A stretch of 64,000 nucleotides of DNA. Origin: Magicicada septendecula (taxonomy: Eukaryota > Arthropoda > Insecta > Hemiptera > Cicadidae). Made by a program: the position numbers and the translations under genes. The stretch spans positions 406,145,969-406,209,968 of the forward strand of contig CM068371.1 in assembly GCA_034769895.1 (NCBI GenBank), in the 5' to 3' direction. This document shows, piece after piece, positions 23,990-34,827 of the stretch (within the stretch, counting starts at the first letter, position 1; each line of letters starts with the position of its first letter). A model generated the notes under the pieces. It saw nothing but the letters and a program-made list of their open reading frames with translations. It did not search any database and was not told the DNA's origin.

Positions 23990-25180
23990 ACTTCAGGGTT
24001 TTCCAAGTACTGTCTGTGAAGCTCATCTCTACATCATGTTTATCAACTAATCTTAATTATTATATTTTATAACACACAGTGGTTTCTTCACAAGTAGTCG
24101 CAGTAATCCTGTCATTTTTATATGTTTCAACCATTTCTGGTTTACAATGGTTGATAACATCCCTTTTATCATGCCACTTCTCAGCCAACACTATTCCTGT
24201 ATATTTCACTGAATAATCACCTTTCTCCATTCTTTTTTTTTGGAAATGTGGGTTGTTTTCTATTTATTTTTGCTGTACCACATGCATCAAGGCCACTTTC
24301 ATGGTGGTACTGAAACAAAGTGGGACTAGTGTACCAGTTATCAACATAAACTTCATGACCTCTTTCAGATATGGTTCCTGGAAAGGGAGTACAACTGAAC
24401 CTATCATTCCAAGGTTTTTATCAATCACTACAGCAGTATCTGATCCAGTATATAAAATAAAATCTAATATATAACCAGTTTTATAATTACATACACATTT
24501 TTATACCACATTTATATCTTTTTGATGGAACGTAATGACTAAAGGAGTGTACCCTTCCACAGGACCAAACTTTCAATTAGGTTTTTAGAGGTGTTGAAAG
24601 AATTTTTGAATTTTTTTCTAAGCGTCTCAACAATTGTTGTTACTTTGAACAATTTGTCACCACCAAATTTTATTATTGAAATGCAGCATTCTAATTAACA
24701 ACAACAATCTGTCCTGAGAAAATATTTTACCAAACATGGTGTGGGAAAAATTTGATCTGCTGTCCAATACTCAAAAAACCATTTTTTTTTTTTTTTATCG
24801 CATAAGAAAAGAGTAGCTATAAGCATATATATTTCATTTACATTTGTGTCTTTCCAGTTGTGAAATTTGGATATACGTTGTTTTATCCTGGGTTCTGTCT
24901 GCTTCCAATTTTGATTTCACATATCTATAATATTTACTTGTCTCTTCAGCAATGTGGTCAACTCAAAAATGTCAGCTTCTGATGGACTGCTACTAATAAC
25001 GTCTTCAGGAATTCCAGTTGTACTGTTATCAAAAGAATAATCTGAGGAAACAAAATTACCATCTTCTATCCATGTGAAACTGTCAGTTTCTAGGCATATT
25101 TGTACAGATCATCTGCACTCTCCAATTCGTCAAAAATAGATACTTCGCCATCCAATTCATAACATATTCACAAATTTCGA
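23990..25180 (-). pseudogene. PiggyBac-type transposase remnant
   Basis: On the minus strand, around 24470-24240, the translation gives hallmarks of piggyBac transposases: a YILDFILYTGSD segment, a GHEVYVDNWYTSPTLFQYH segment (the conserved VDNWY-S) and ACGTAKINRK. This is followed near 24190 by LAEKWHDKRDV (the W-DKRDV motif). N-terminal pieces rich in acidic residues lie at about 25180-24950. Frames are broken by stops and shifts. The terminal repeats and TTAA target were not located. Confidence 0.7.
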
Positions 25181-27180
25181 CCTCAGTCAAATACTTACAA
25201 ACACATAACACTAAATTCAAATTTTACACACTGTATGATTTATATACAATGAATAATATAAGTTATTTATAAAAGAAAAGACTGCTCACACCTGTACACT
25301 TTTGTAAACTAAGCACAAACAAGCAGACTTCAGCACAACTCTCTAAAACACGTGTGACAGAGAACAGAAATTTAGCACATATATAACCTAGCCACATATA
25401 TTACATTACACTAAGAAAGAATGAATACCATTGTGTTTGAAAACCAATCCACTAGAGTGCAGCATGAATAACATAGCAGCTAATGTTGTATATCGGTAAT
25501 TCGGCAGTACCGAGGCACCAAAAGTTGAAAATGTATCTATGGGTGTCCATAGGTACATATAAACAAATGTGTAAGCGTATATGTAAGTATGTACAGTATA
25601 CATGATTACTGATCAAATGATTAAAGAGTTAATCCGCAAACTGAATAAGACTATGCATTGAGAATGAATAAATGCTTTATTGTAACTTCAATATTAAGAA
25701 GATGCTGCATTGAACTTGCACCATTATTAATTATAATAGTGTATTATAAAAATCTATTAAAGTTCCATTATAATATATTTTACTTTAGTTGGAAAGTTTT
25801 CAAACACGAGTATTTTGTTTTATTTCATTGATGATAATATGCATACACTGTTGAACCAATTTTTACTCAACACTTTCACGGCTGTTTTTCCTATAAAAAA
25901 TATGTGCACACACCTATAAATGTGTGTTCTAATAAAATAATATTAGTTTCAATGGCATACGATTACAAAATCTTCATATAAGGAAAAGAATAGTGTATGT
26001 CAAGTCTGTGTGGAAGTACTCATTCTGTTCGTGTTTTCAGATTGTACAGTCTACCATGTACACAGATTTATGTTTAAACGAAGGCATATTCATGTTATTT
26101 TACACAATACTACTAACAAGTTTCTCACTTATACATAAAACACACAATTCTCTCAAATAATAATACAGGATAAAATAAAGTGGCAAAATAAAGGTAATAT
26201 GATATAATAATCAAACTGTAAATTGTGGTAAAAACTGCACCGATTTTATCAACAAAATGTAACACTTCAAAACTGTATCTATTATTTGGACTTGACAAAT
26301 TTAGGCATCACCTGAATTTTTTACTCACTCCATGCAGTCCACAAGACAAAATACTCACTTCGGAAAGTCAACATTTTATTTGAGAAACTGGACAAAATGA
26401 ACTACTAACTCCAAAATTAACAGATTAGTTATTTTTATTTACACAATTTTTGAAATAAACTTTATTTTAGGGATTGTCCAAACCCAAATATCCACTCCAT
26501 GGAGTGTGGATTTTATTTTGCCCACTCTTACAAAGTGAATGAATTTTGGAGTCAACAGCTGATTTTGCCCATTATGTGACATAAAATTCTCACTTTGTGA
26601 AGTGAATATTTTCCTTAAACATTGTGCAAAGTGAGCAAAAAATTCAGGCAATGTCCAAACTTGGAAACTGTGATTAACATAATCTGTTCAACAGCTCTAC
26701 GGCTATGTGATAATGTTTGACATCATAAAACAAGACTGCTAACCACAGTATCCCATTCCCTTGTTACACATCCCTTCTAACTATTTCTATACTGAAAACA
26801 AACTTCAATAGTAAAAATTTGACACAACTGAGCACGTTCACACCAAAGTGCAAGTTATGTCAAATCAGTTATCATGTTTAGACTGTCAGTATCGTCTTAA
26901 CTTTTTATACACACAATATGGAACTTTTGATAGTCGTAGTACTTATCTTCCATTACCAACTAAAAACTGATTAAATAATACTATTTATCTTACTCTCATA
27001 GAATATGGCATACTCAAGTCATTAAATATTCATCAAAACATAACACAACAGCAAATATACACATCTGTGTACTATCTTTAACACATCTGTGCATTATCTA
27101 CATAACAGAACGTATTCCACCTTCATAATAAATTCTACATAACAGGATATGTCTACCTTCATGGACGCTTAGTTACTTAC
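25181..27180. other. Host intron with a foldback element
   Basis: No gene seen. CCTGAATTTTTTACTCAC at 26311-26328 is nearly complementary to GTGAGCAAAAAATTCAGG at 26631-26648, defining a foldback (MITE-like) element of roughly 340 bp with no coding capacity. The remainder is unassigned AT-rich sequence. Confidence 0.5.
26311..26648. repeat. Foldback / MITE-like element
   Basis: Inverted ends with 17 of 18 complementary positions. The complementarity weakens outside this, where both flanks contain TTTGGAC in inverted orientation. No TSD established. Confidence 0.5.
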
Positions 27181-27332
27181 ATCATGAGGTTTGCCTTCAT
27201 ATAACATGACTCTTTTATGCCATTCGTGTACATTATGTGGATTCTGTCTCAATAACACTGAATTAAGCAGTAACAATCTTCTTTCAATTAAATGTTCAAA
27301 TCTTGCAAGACGCAACTCAATCTCAATATCAT
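27181..27332 (-). CDS. XAB2: XAB2/SYF1 internal exon
   Basis: The exon codes for DDIEIELRLARFEHLIERR through NVHEWHKRVMLYEGKPHD, a well conserved SYF1/XAB2 HAT-repeat segment. The acceptor TTTTCAG precedes 27332 and the donor GTAAGT starts at 27180. Its first two bases complete a GAT codon begun by the exon at 43092-43239, and it ends in phase 0 before the exon at 2464. It sits only 168 bp from element B, so B inserted very close to a functional splice acceptor. Confidence 0.93.
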
Positions 27333-27500
27333 CTGAAAATAAATCACAGTATTAAAATTTGAAGTATCGATGCTAGCTATCACTGCTATAATCTTTCAAG
27401 CTTTAAAAACTAATTAGTCTTTGCTTATGTCCATATTTAAAATTTTAACACAAATATTCCATCACTGTTTGTGTTTAAAGGATTCATATTTTTGTCATAA

Positions 27501-28720
27501 TGTAACAGTACATAATGACCCAGTACCATAATTATGGGTTATATAGGTATTTTCAATGTTTTGTATTATGTAATTATTTAAACACGGAATGGTTAGGTCC
27601 ATTGTCCCTCTGGGAAAAGGAACAACGCAAATTCAGCCAGAGTAAGACACCAAGGTCGCCGATGGACATGCTGAAATCAAAAAAGGCCATGGCGGTGTTT
27701 GTGAAGAAGGACTACAATATGAATTATGATTGGGCTATAGCACGGTTCCGTCATCGCTAAGAACAATGACGCACTGAATACAATATGTGCAACGAGGCGT
27801 TGTCCAGCAAGACAAAGCTGGATGACGTAAGAACCACACACACAAGCGCAAATTTACATTTGCCTCGGTCTCATTTCAACGCCATTCTTCAGAGGAGCCA
27901 CAACGATGTATCGTTGTGTGTATAACTTTTTAACAATAGTTTAAATTAACTAACAAAATGTTATCAACAGTAGTGGAGCAATGAAGGCTCATCTTATTTA
28001 ACAGTATAAATATATAAAAAATGTAAATTCAGTGCACACATCTATCTAATTAAACTCAGCGGAATTAAAGGCGAACACCGGCCACCACCATGGGCGTCCC
28101 ACACCAACAACGGATGGACACCACCACCTAATAAGCAGAGAAGTTCCTTTTGTCATTTTTATAGTTAATGAGCTCATTAATACCAAATCGATACTAAAAA
28201 AGAATGTACGGGTCTGAAGTTGAATGTGTGAGAATGAACGAGTGAATGTATGGCCATAACCACATATGCCGAGGGCATTGGTTTGTGTAGTAACTAATTA
28301 ACTATTAATAAATGATTTTAAGCTGCAGCAATAAAGTTTACATTGATATTAATTCAACAGATAAAGAAATAGAGAGAGTAAAAAGAGATAGAAAAAGTAA
28401 CCGCCATTTTGTTTTGGGTCATATCATATGACGTCACTATTTTGACCGCATGGTTGTATATGTACTACCTTAGATTGAATTAAATTTGATGGTTAATTTC
28501 AAGAATATCTTGTTATCATTTGTGTCGTCAACTGTGTTTCAAAATCTCCCTGTACATGAACCCTGGCACCCCTTAGGTAGAAAACAAGTTATAAAAGAAG
28601 AAAATGAGCCCGGCAACTAATGAATTTGGTAAGTACTCAGACGTACCAAATTATGGTATTGGTTATGCATATTTTAGTAGAGTATATGTAATAATAAACA
28701 TAATGATGAGTTTTATTACA
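27501..28720 (+). repeat. B 5' LTR
   Basis: 1220 bp, paired with 32032-33251. A consensus splice donor (TTTGGTAAGTACTC) lies at about 28628, inside the last 100 bp. Confidence 0.93.
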
Positions 28721-28785
28721 AATGCCGCCCAGAACGAGGGACATTAATTATGAGTTTTATTACAAATGACGCCTTCACTGTGGAC
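28711..28785 (+). promoter_or_regulatory. B duplicated LTR tail and primer-site region
   Basis: TTTTATTACAAATGCCGCCC at 28711-28730 is repeated as TTTTATTACAAATGACGCC at 28755-28773. The first copy continues as GAACGAGGGACA, resembling a tRNA-Lys primer site with inserted bases. C has the same arrangement. Confidence 0.6.
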
Positions 28786-28962
28786 TTTATATAAAAATTA
28801 ATTTATATAAAACAGCTAGATTGAGAAACACAGAAGATGATATAAGACAATATATAATGAATGAGAGGTTATGTTGACGAAGTTGCATAGTTAATTACAA
28901 ACTGAGTTAATTGCGTAGTCAAATATAAATAAAAGATAAATAACCATTTAAATATTGAAGTA

Positions 28963-30090
28963 ATGATGGCAGAAAATAATAATAGTGTAGAAATGGACAG
29001 TACAGACACAGAATCGATTTTGTTAGACAAAATAAGCGCGAATTCTACACCTAGAGCAGCTGAAAATAAGATATCGTTGGAAGATCTGTTCACATTAATT
29101 AAAACGCAAAATAGAGTATTAAAAGAAATTGACGAAAAATTTGATAGCCTTGAGAATGAATTAAAGAAACAAAACAATGTACAAGACGTAAAATTAGATC
29201 AATTAAATGAGAAATTAGAAAAATTTTAAAATGAAATACAGAAACAAAATTGTAACATTGACAAGGTAGACAAATTAGATAGAAACAAAAACAAGGTAAG
29301 TGGGGTAGAAAATTATGATAATATAAATAAAAGTATGATGTTAGAGAATGATTGTGTAAACAGGAGTAGTAATAATGAGGTTTTATGGGGAATATAATAT
29401 AATAATGATGGAATGATAATGTGTGTTAAAGGGTTAAAGACAGTGTGTAGAGAGAGAATAATTGTAAAAGAATTGCAGGGGTTAGATTTTTCCCTTAATG
29501 GTGTATTTGGGGGTGATATACATGTTTTTTGGAAGGACGAGAGTGCCTGCGATGTAGGTTTTGGAGACAAAAGGTCTGCAAATAGTTGTCCCTGGATTTT
29601 TTGTGCACCTGATAGGTGGTGCGAAAATAAAGTTGTAGTGTACCCTGCATATATGGAGAGAGAGAATGTGATTTGGGGCTATGATAGGAGTTATTGTGAA
29701 AGAGAATTGTGTGATAATTGGGAGATAGAGTTATATAGAGTATGTAGAGATTATGAAGAGTTGATTGAAAAGTTAGGTGGAGGTAGAAGTGATAAATATA
29801 ATGAAAACTTACCTTGTATTGAGAATAAAGTAGTAGGAGAGGATGTTGATAAAGATGACTTTATAACTTACCTGATTGTAGCAGACTATACCAAAGGTGA
29901 CATGACCGTACTCGATCGTGACAAATTATATGAGATAGTAATATGGAATAAGCATATTAATTTAAATAGTATTGTGGAAATATATGAAGAATTAGATAAG
30001 TATTATATTGATAGTAATAATATAAAATATCTAATATTAAACCATGTATATAGTTTTAAGGTTCGATTGCTATTTGACGATGGAGGGTGA
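28963..30090 (+). pseudogene. B single ORF: Gag-like N-terminus plus unknown C-terminal domain, two in-frame stops
   Basis: One continuous frame of 376 codons contains only two stops, TAA at 29227-29229 and TAA at 29395-29397. The first about 95 residues match the Gag N-terminus of C (MAENNNS-EMD-TDTESILL, ENKISLEDLF, FENELKKQN-type coiled coil). After the second stop comes the domain shared with A and E: GLDFSLNGVFGG, PAYMERENVIWGYD, ELYRVCRDYEELIEKL, GDMTVLDRD, and the C-terminus VRLLFDDGG. No capsid, zinc finger or enzyme motif follows. The protein probably existed recently in intact form; this copy needs read-through or is dead. Confidence 0.82.
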
Positions 30091-31740
30091 TTATTTTATT
30101 GTGTTATGAACATTTAATTATGTGAACAGTGTTTTTTTAAATGGACTGATTAGGACTGATTATGGTAAATGATTTCATGATTATGTGGATTGTATATTTT
30201 GTGTATATTAATGTCAGTATTTGTGTAATTTTGCTGTTGTGTACTTTATGTATTTTTTTTATGTAAACATGTATTGTAGAATTTTAAATAATTGAAAGAA
30301 GTTTAATAATGATTTTGAAATGATATTATGAGATTCAGAGTCTAATGGTTAGCAAATGATTATGTATTTGGATATGGAGAGGTATTGTTGTTAGTAGGTA
30401 AGTGATGAATTTTCTAGTGATATATTAAGTTGAAATGTTGTAAAAGAGTTTGGGTAATAGTGATAAATAAGGGCATTGGAGTTAGTTAGTTAGAGTTAAT
30501 GGGAGTTAGGAAAAATAAAGTGTTGAGATGCTGATAATATATAAAGAGGTGTTAGATATTTTAGGGACACAGTGGTTAGTGATTATATAAGTACAGTTGA
30601 GTAATGTGCATGGTAATTATATTTGTTGTTGATGGTGATATTTTGTAATAAGGGTATTGGTGTAGGAGTCTGCAACGAGAGATGTTGAGACAGGAAGGGA
30701 CCGTTGTGTGCCGGAAAGGGTTATCTGAAAGGGTCAGGAACCAATGATGGAATGAGCATAGTGAGGGAATACACACATACTAGTACAAAAAATGCGCGGT
30801 GCCAGAGGTTTTAAATGGGATTTGTGAAGGGGGTTATTATGGAGATATTGGTGTCATAATGTGTTAATGGTTAGAAGCGGTTAGCAGGAAAAAAAAAGGG
30901 AGGTGAGTAAGGTTAGATTGACAATGCCAAAATAAGACAGAGAAAATAGTGAATAATAGAGAGTCATCCAAACTAGTAATGATAAAAGGGTTAGAAAAGG
31001 AAGATTCATGGTAGGAAGGTGAGGTAACAAAGAAAGGTAATGTAACTGAAAGGTAAGGATAAAGTTGAAATTGTTGTATAGAATCTAATGAATGTTAAAT
31101 GATTAAAAGTTAATAGAGAATTGTTGAAGTAGTGATGTTATAAAGTTTGGTACAAGTCATGTAAATGTAAATTGTTTAATGTAAATGTAACAATGTTAAT
31201 ATATAATGTACAATGTTTTATGATGTTTTATTATGTTGATGGCAATAGAGTGTGTGGTTAGGAGGTCGTTACAGGGGTAATGACGATAACAAGTGTTAAA
31301 ATATAGTAGATTTTAAAGTTGAAAGTCTAAAGTTACAAATGAAGTTGAATAAAATATTATAGTAAGCTGCCATTTACAAAATAGAAGAAGTGAATCTAAG
31401 TTGAGTAACAAAATTTAAATAATAAAAGTGTCTGCCATGATAGTTGTAAGCTGAATTTATAGAAATAATTAGGTGAAGGTATTTTGGGGGTATATTAAAG
31501 AATTGTTGATGTATTGTGTTATGTGTAGTTATATATATGTTGTTTATTTTCTTACAAGGAAGAAATTGAGTTTGGTGGTGGTAAAAAATCAATGTATTTT
31601 AAGTCTTGTAGTTGTGAGGTTGAAACTTTTGAATTAAAAGCAAACCAATGCCCCAAACACAAACCAATGCGTCTAAAAGGGAACATATCAGTTGTAGATA
31701 TGTAAGTATACTAGACCACTATTTTAAAATTTTGTATGCA
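30091..31740 (+). other. B non-coding internal region
   Basis: About 1.65 kb of AG-rich sequence between ORF and 3' module without a convincing gene. From 31241 on it is nearly identical to C 40896 onward. Confidence 0.7.
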
Positions 31741-32031
31741 ATGTTTCAGAGTTTTGTGGTGTTGTGACCGCAGTCCTGGGCTGGCTGGAGCGTCAGAACA
31801 GGAGTGTAGAGTGCCTCATGGCCTTATGGTGTAGGGATCTCTCAGGAGAAGTCCAGTAAGGTCAGAGGGTGCGACCAACATCATGGGACCAAGGGTAAGT
31901 AATGATAAATTTTTTTTTAGTAACGTTACAGGGGGTTGTGGTGACATATCTAGACTGATCCTTTTAGGAAAGTGTGAATGAGTCAATGACATTTTTTGTG
32001 TTTCGACACAAAAATTTTCATTGAGGGGGTT
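31741..32031 (+). promoter_or_regulatory. B conserved 3' module: exon-like block, hairpin, polypurine tract
   Basis: TTTCAG at about 31746-31751 precedes a block that contains AGAAGTCCAGTAAGGTC and ends at AAGGGTAAGT near 31891. A second acceptor-like TTACAG follows at about 31931, then GGGGTTGTGGTGAC. The hairpin is 31983-32024 (16 of 18 pairs, loop TTTCGA) and AGGGGGTT leads directly into the 3' LTR. Confidence 0.7.
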
Positions 32032-33251
32032 TGTAACAGTACATAATGACCCAGTACCATAATTATGGGTTATATAGGTATTTTCAATGTTTTGTATTAT
32101 GTAATTATTTAAACACGGAATGGTTAGGTCCATTGTCCCTCTGGGAAAAGGAACAACGCAAATTCAGCCAGAGCAAGACACTAAGGTCGCCGATGGACGT
32201 GCTGAAATCAAAAAAGGCCATGGCGGTGTTTGTGACGAAGGACTACAATATGAATTATGATTGGGCTATAGCACGGTTCCGTCATCGCTAAGAACAATGA
32301 CGCACTGAATACAATATGTGCAACGAGGCGTTGTCCAGCAAGACAAAGCTGGATGACGTAAGAACCACACACACAAGCGCAAATTTACATTTGCCTCGGT
32401 CTCATTTCAACGCCATTCTTCAGAGGAGCCACAACGATGTATCGTTGTGTGTATAACTTTTTAACAATAGTTTAAATTAACTAACAAAATGTTATCAACA
32501 GTAGTGGAGCAATGAAGGCTCATCTTATTTAACAGTATAAATATATAAAAAATGTAAATTCAGTGCACACATCTATCTAATTAAACTCAGCGGAATTAAA
32601 GGCGAACACCGGCCACCACCATGGGCATCCCACACCAACAACGGATGGACACCACCACCTAATAAGCAGAGAAGTTCCTTTTGTCATTTTTATAGTTAAT
32701 GAGCTCATTAATACCAAATCGATACTAAAAAAGAATGTACGGGTCTGAAGTTGGATGTGTGAGAATGAACGAGTGAATGTATGGCCATAACCACATATGC
32801 CGAGGGCATTGGTTTGTGTAGTAACTAATTAACTATTAATAAATGATTTTAAGCTGCAGCAATAAAGTTTACATTGATATTAATTCAACAGATAAAGAAA
32901 TAGAGAGAGTAAAAAGAGATAGAAAAAGTAACCGCCATTTTGTTTTGGGTCATATCATATGACGTCACTATTTTGACCGCATGGTTGTATATGTACTACC
33001 TTAGATTGAATTAAATTTGATGGTTAATTTCAAGAATATCTTGTTATCATTTGTGTCGTCAACTGTGTTTCAAAATCTCCCTGTACATGAACCCTGGCAC
33101 CCCTTAGGTAGAAAACAAGTTATAAAAGAAGAAAATGAGCCTGGCAACTAATGAATTTGGTAAGTACTCAGACGTACCAAATTATGGTATTGGTTATGCA
33201 TATTTTAGTAGAGTATATGTAATAATAAACATAAAGATGAGTTTTATTACA
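32032..33251 (+). repeat. B 3' LTR
   Basis: 1220 bp, paired with 27501-28720. Confidence 0.93.
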
Positions 33252-33369
33252 ATAATTAAGAATACCAATTTGAAAGAAAAATCAATTCCTGAGTACATTG
33301 TCAGGATTATATAGCAATACACACATTACAAACGTTTATTTCATAATTTAATTTAAAAAATATCAGCAC

Positions 33370-34588
33370 TGTAACAGTACATAATGACCCAGTACCATGA
33401 TTATGGGTTACATAGGTATTTTCAATGTTTGTATTATGTAATTTTTAAACACAGAATGGTTAGGTACATTGTCCCTCTGGAAAAAGGAACAACGCAAATT
33501 CAGCCAGAGTAAGACACCAAGGTCGCCGATGGACGTGAAAACATCAAAAGAGGCCATGGCGGTGTTTGTGACGAAAGACTACAATATGAATTATGATTGG
33601 ACAATAACACTGTTCCGTCATAACAAAAACAATGACGCACTGACTACAACGCATGTAACCACGCGTTGTCCTGTATGACAAAGCTTGATGACATAAAAAT
33701 ACACACACACAAGCGCAAATTTACATTTGCCTCCGTCTCAATTCAGCGTTGTTCTTCAAAGGATCAACAGCAATGTATCGCTGTATGATCAGTTTTAACA
33801 TAAAAGTTTAATACAACTAGATTCTCAATTACAATTGTGATGGTGGAGCGATAGAGGCTCAAGTTTAATAACAATTAAAACCAGAACATGTAAAATCAGT
33901 GCTAACATTTTAATTAAAACAAAAACATGAGGCGAACACCAGCCATGCACCTGGGACTCAATCAACAACAGCGAGGGAGCAGCGCAGATCACCATTGAGA
34001 GAAGTCAAACCTTTGTCATTTTCTTTATTATTTTAATGAGCTCATTAATCGAAAACAAACCAATTAAACAATGTACTTGTAATAGGGTGAACGTATGTGA
34101 GAGTGTGTGAGTGAGCACATGGCCATGAATATCTGCCGAGGGCATTGGTTTGTGTGCAAACGAAAATACAATTTAGTACATAATTAGAGCTGCAGCACAA
34201 AGATAACAGTTCCAATGATCTTAATTAGAGATCAAAAAGAGAATATTAAGAATGAATAGGGTTGATTAAAATAGCCACCATTTTGTTTTTTATAACATTG
34301 TACGACGCCATTTTGGGCACATGGTTGTATATACTGAATTTACTTTGGAAATTAAAATTTGATAGTTACTTTCACTCTAAAAACAGTGTTCTCATTTGTG
34401 TCACCTTCTTTGACTCAAAAAATCTCGCTTTTAGTGAATCCTGGCACCCCTTAGGTAAAAGCACAGTAAATAAGAAGGTTATGAGCCCGGCAGTAATCAA
34501 AATTGGTAAGTACACACGTGCCATATTATGGTACTATTTGTACATATAAATAAAAATAGATTATAATGATTAAGTGAGTAATATCACA
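33370..34588 (+). repeat. C 5' LTR
   Basis: 1219 bp, paired with 41687-42905. A splice-donor-like TTGGTAAGTACAC lies at about 34503. Confidence 0.93.
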
Positions 34589-34649
34589 AATGCCGCCCAG
34601 AACTAGGGACATAATTATTTAATATCACAAATGGCCCCGAACAGTTGAC
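34581..34649 (+). promoter_or_regulatory. C duplicated LTR tail and primer-site region
   Basis: AATATCACAAATG occurs at the LTR end (from 34580) and again at 34621. The first copy continues as TGCCGCCCAGAACTAGGGAC, the second as TGGCCCCGAACAGTTGAC (34632-34649). Both resemble the tRNA-Lys primer site TGGCGCCCGAACAGGGAC with different small changes. Which one primes is not clear. Confidence 0.6.
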
Positions 34650-34827
34650 TTTATATAAAATTACTTTGTATAAATAAGCCAGATTCAGAGACATAGAGGG
34701 TGACGAAATAATCCAGAACCTAATAAGAGAGGTTATGGAGGTTATGTTGACAAAATAGAGTAAGTAGGAATTGTGTAACTAATTACAAGTAGAACGAGAT
34801 AGTAATTCCAACATTTAAAGTACAAAA

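Larger units (their letters stand above)
27501..33251 (+). mobile_element. Non-autonomous LTR element B (single-ORF class)
   Basis: Two 1220-bp direct repeats (27501-28720, 32032-33251), TG...CA, with ATAA duplicated at 27497-27500 and 33252-33255. About eight LTR differences were seen. The internal 3311 bp hold one ORF with two stops and no pol genes. LTRs are related to those of C (33370), roughly 85% alike over the first part, and the last 791 internal bases are almost identical to C's. Confidence 0.94.

Noticed and set aside
24253-24474. + strand ORF
   Set aside because: Shadow of the piggyBac transposase remnant on the minus strand.
27515-27760. ORF of 81 codons in the B LTR (also 32046-32291; related 69-codon ORFs in the C LTRs)
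   Set aside because: Lies in the start (U3 side) of the LTRs, is not preserved at start and end between B and C, and looks like no known protein; explained by LTR similarity.
28963-30090. Programmed read-through of the two TAA codons in B
   Set aside because: TAA is the least permissive stop and no recoding context is visible; simple decay is more likely.
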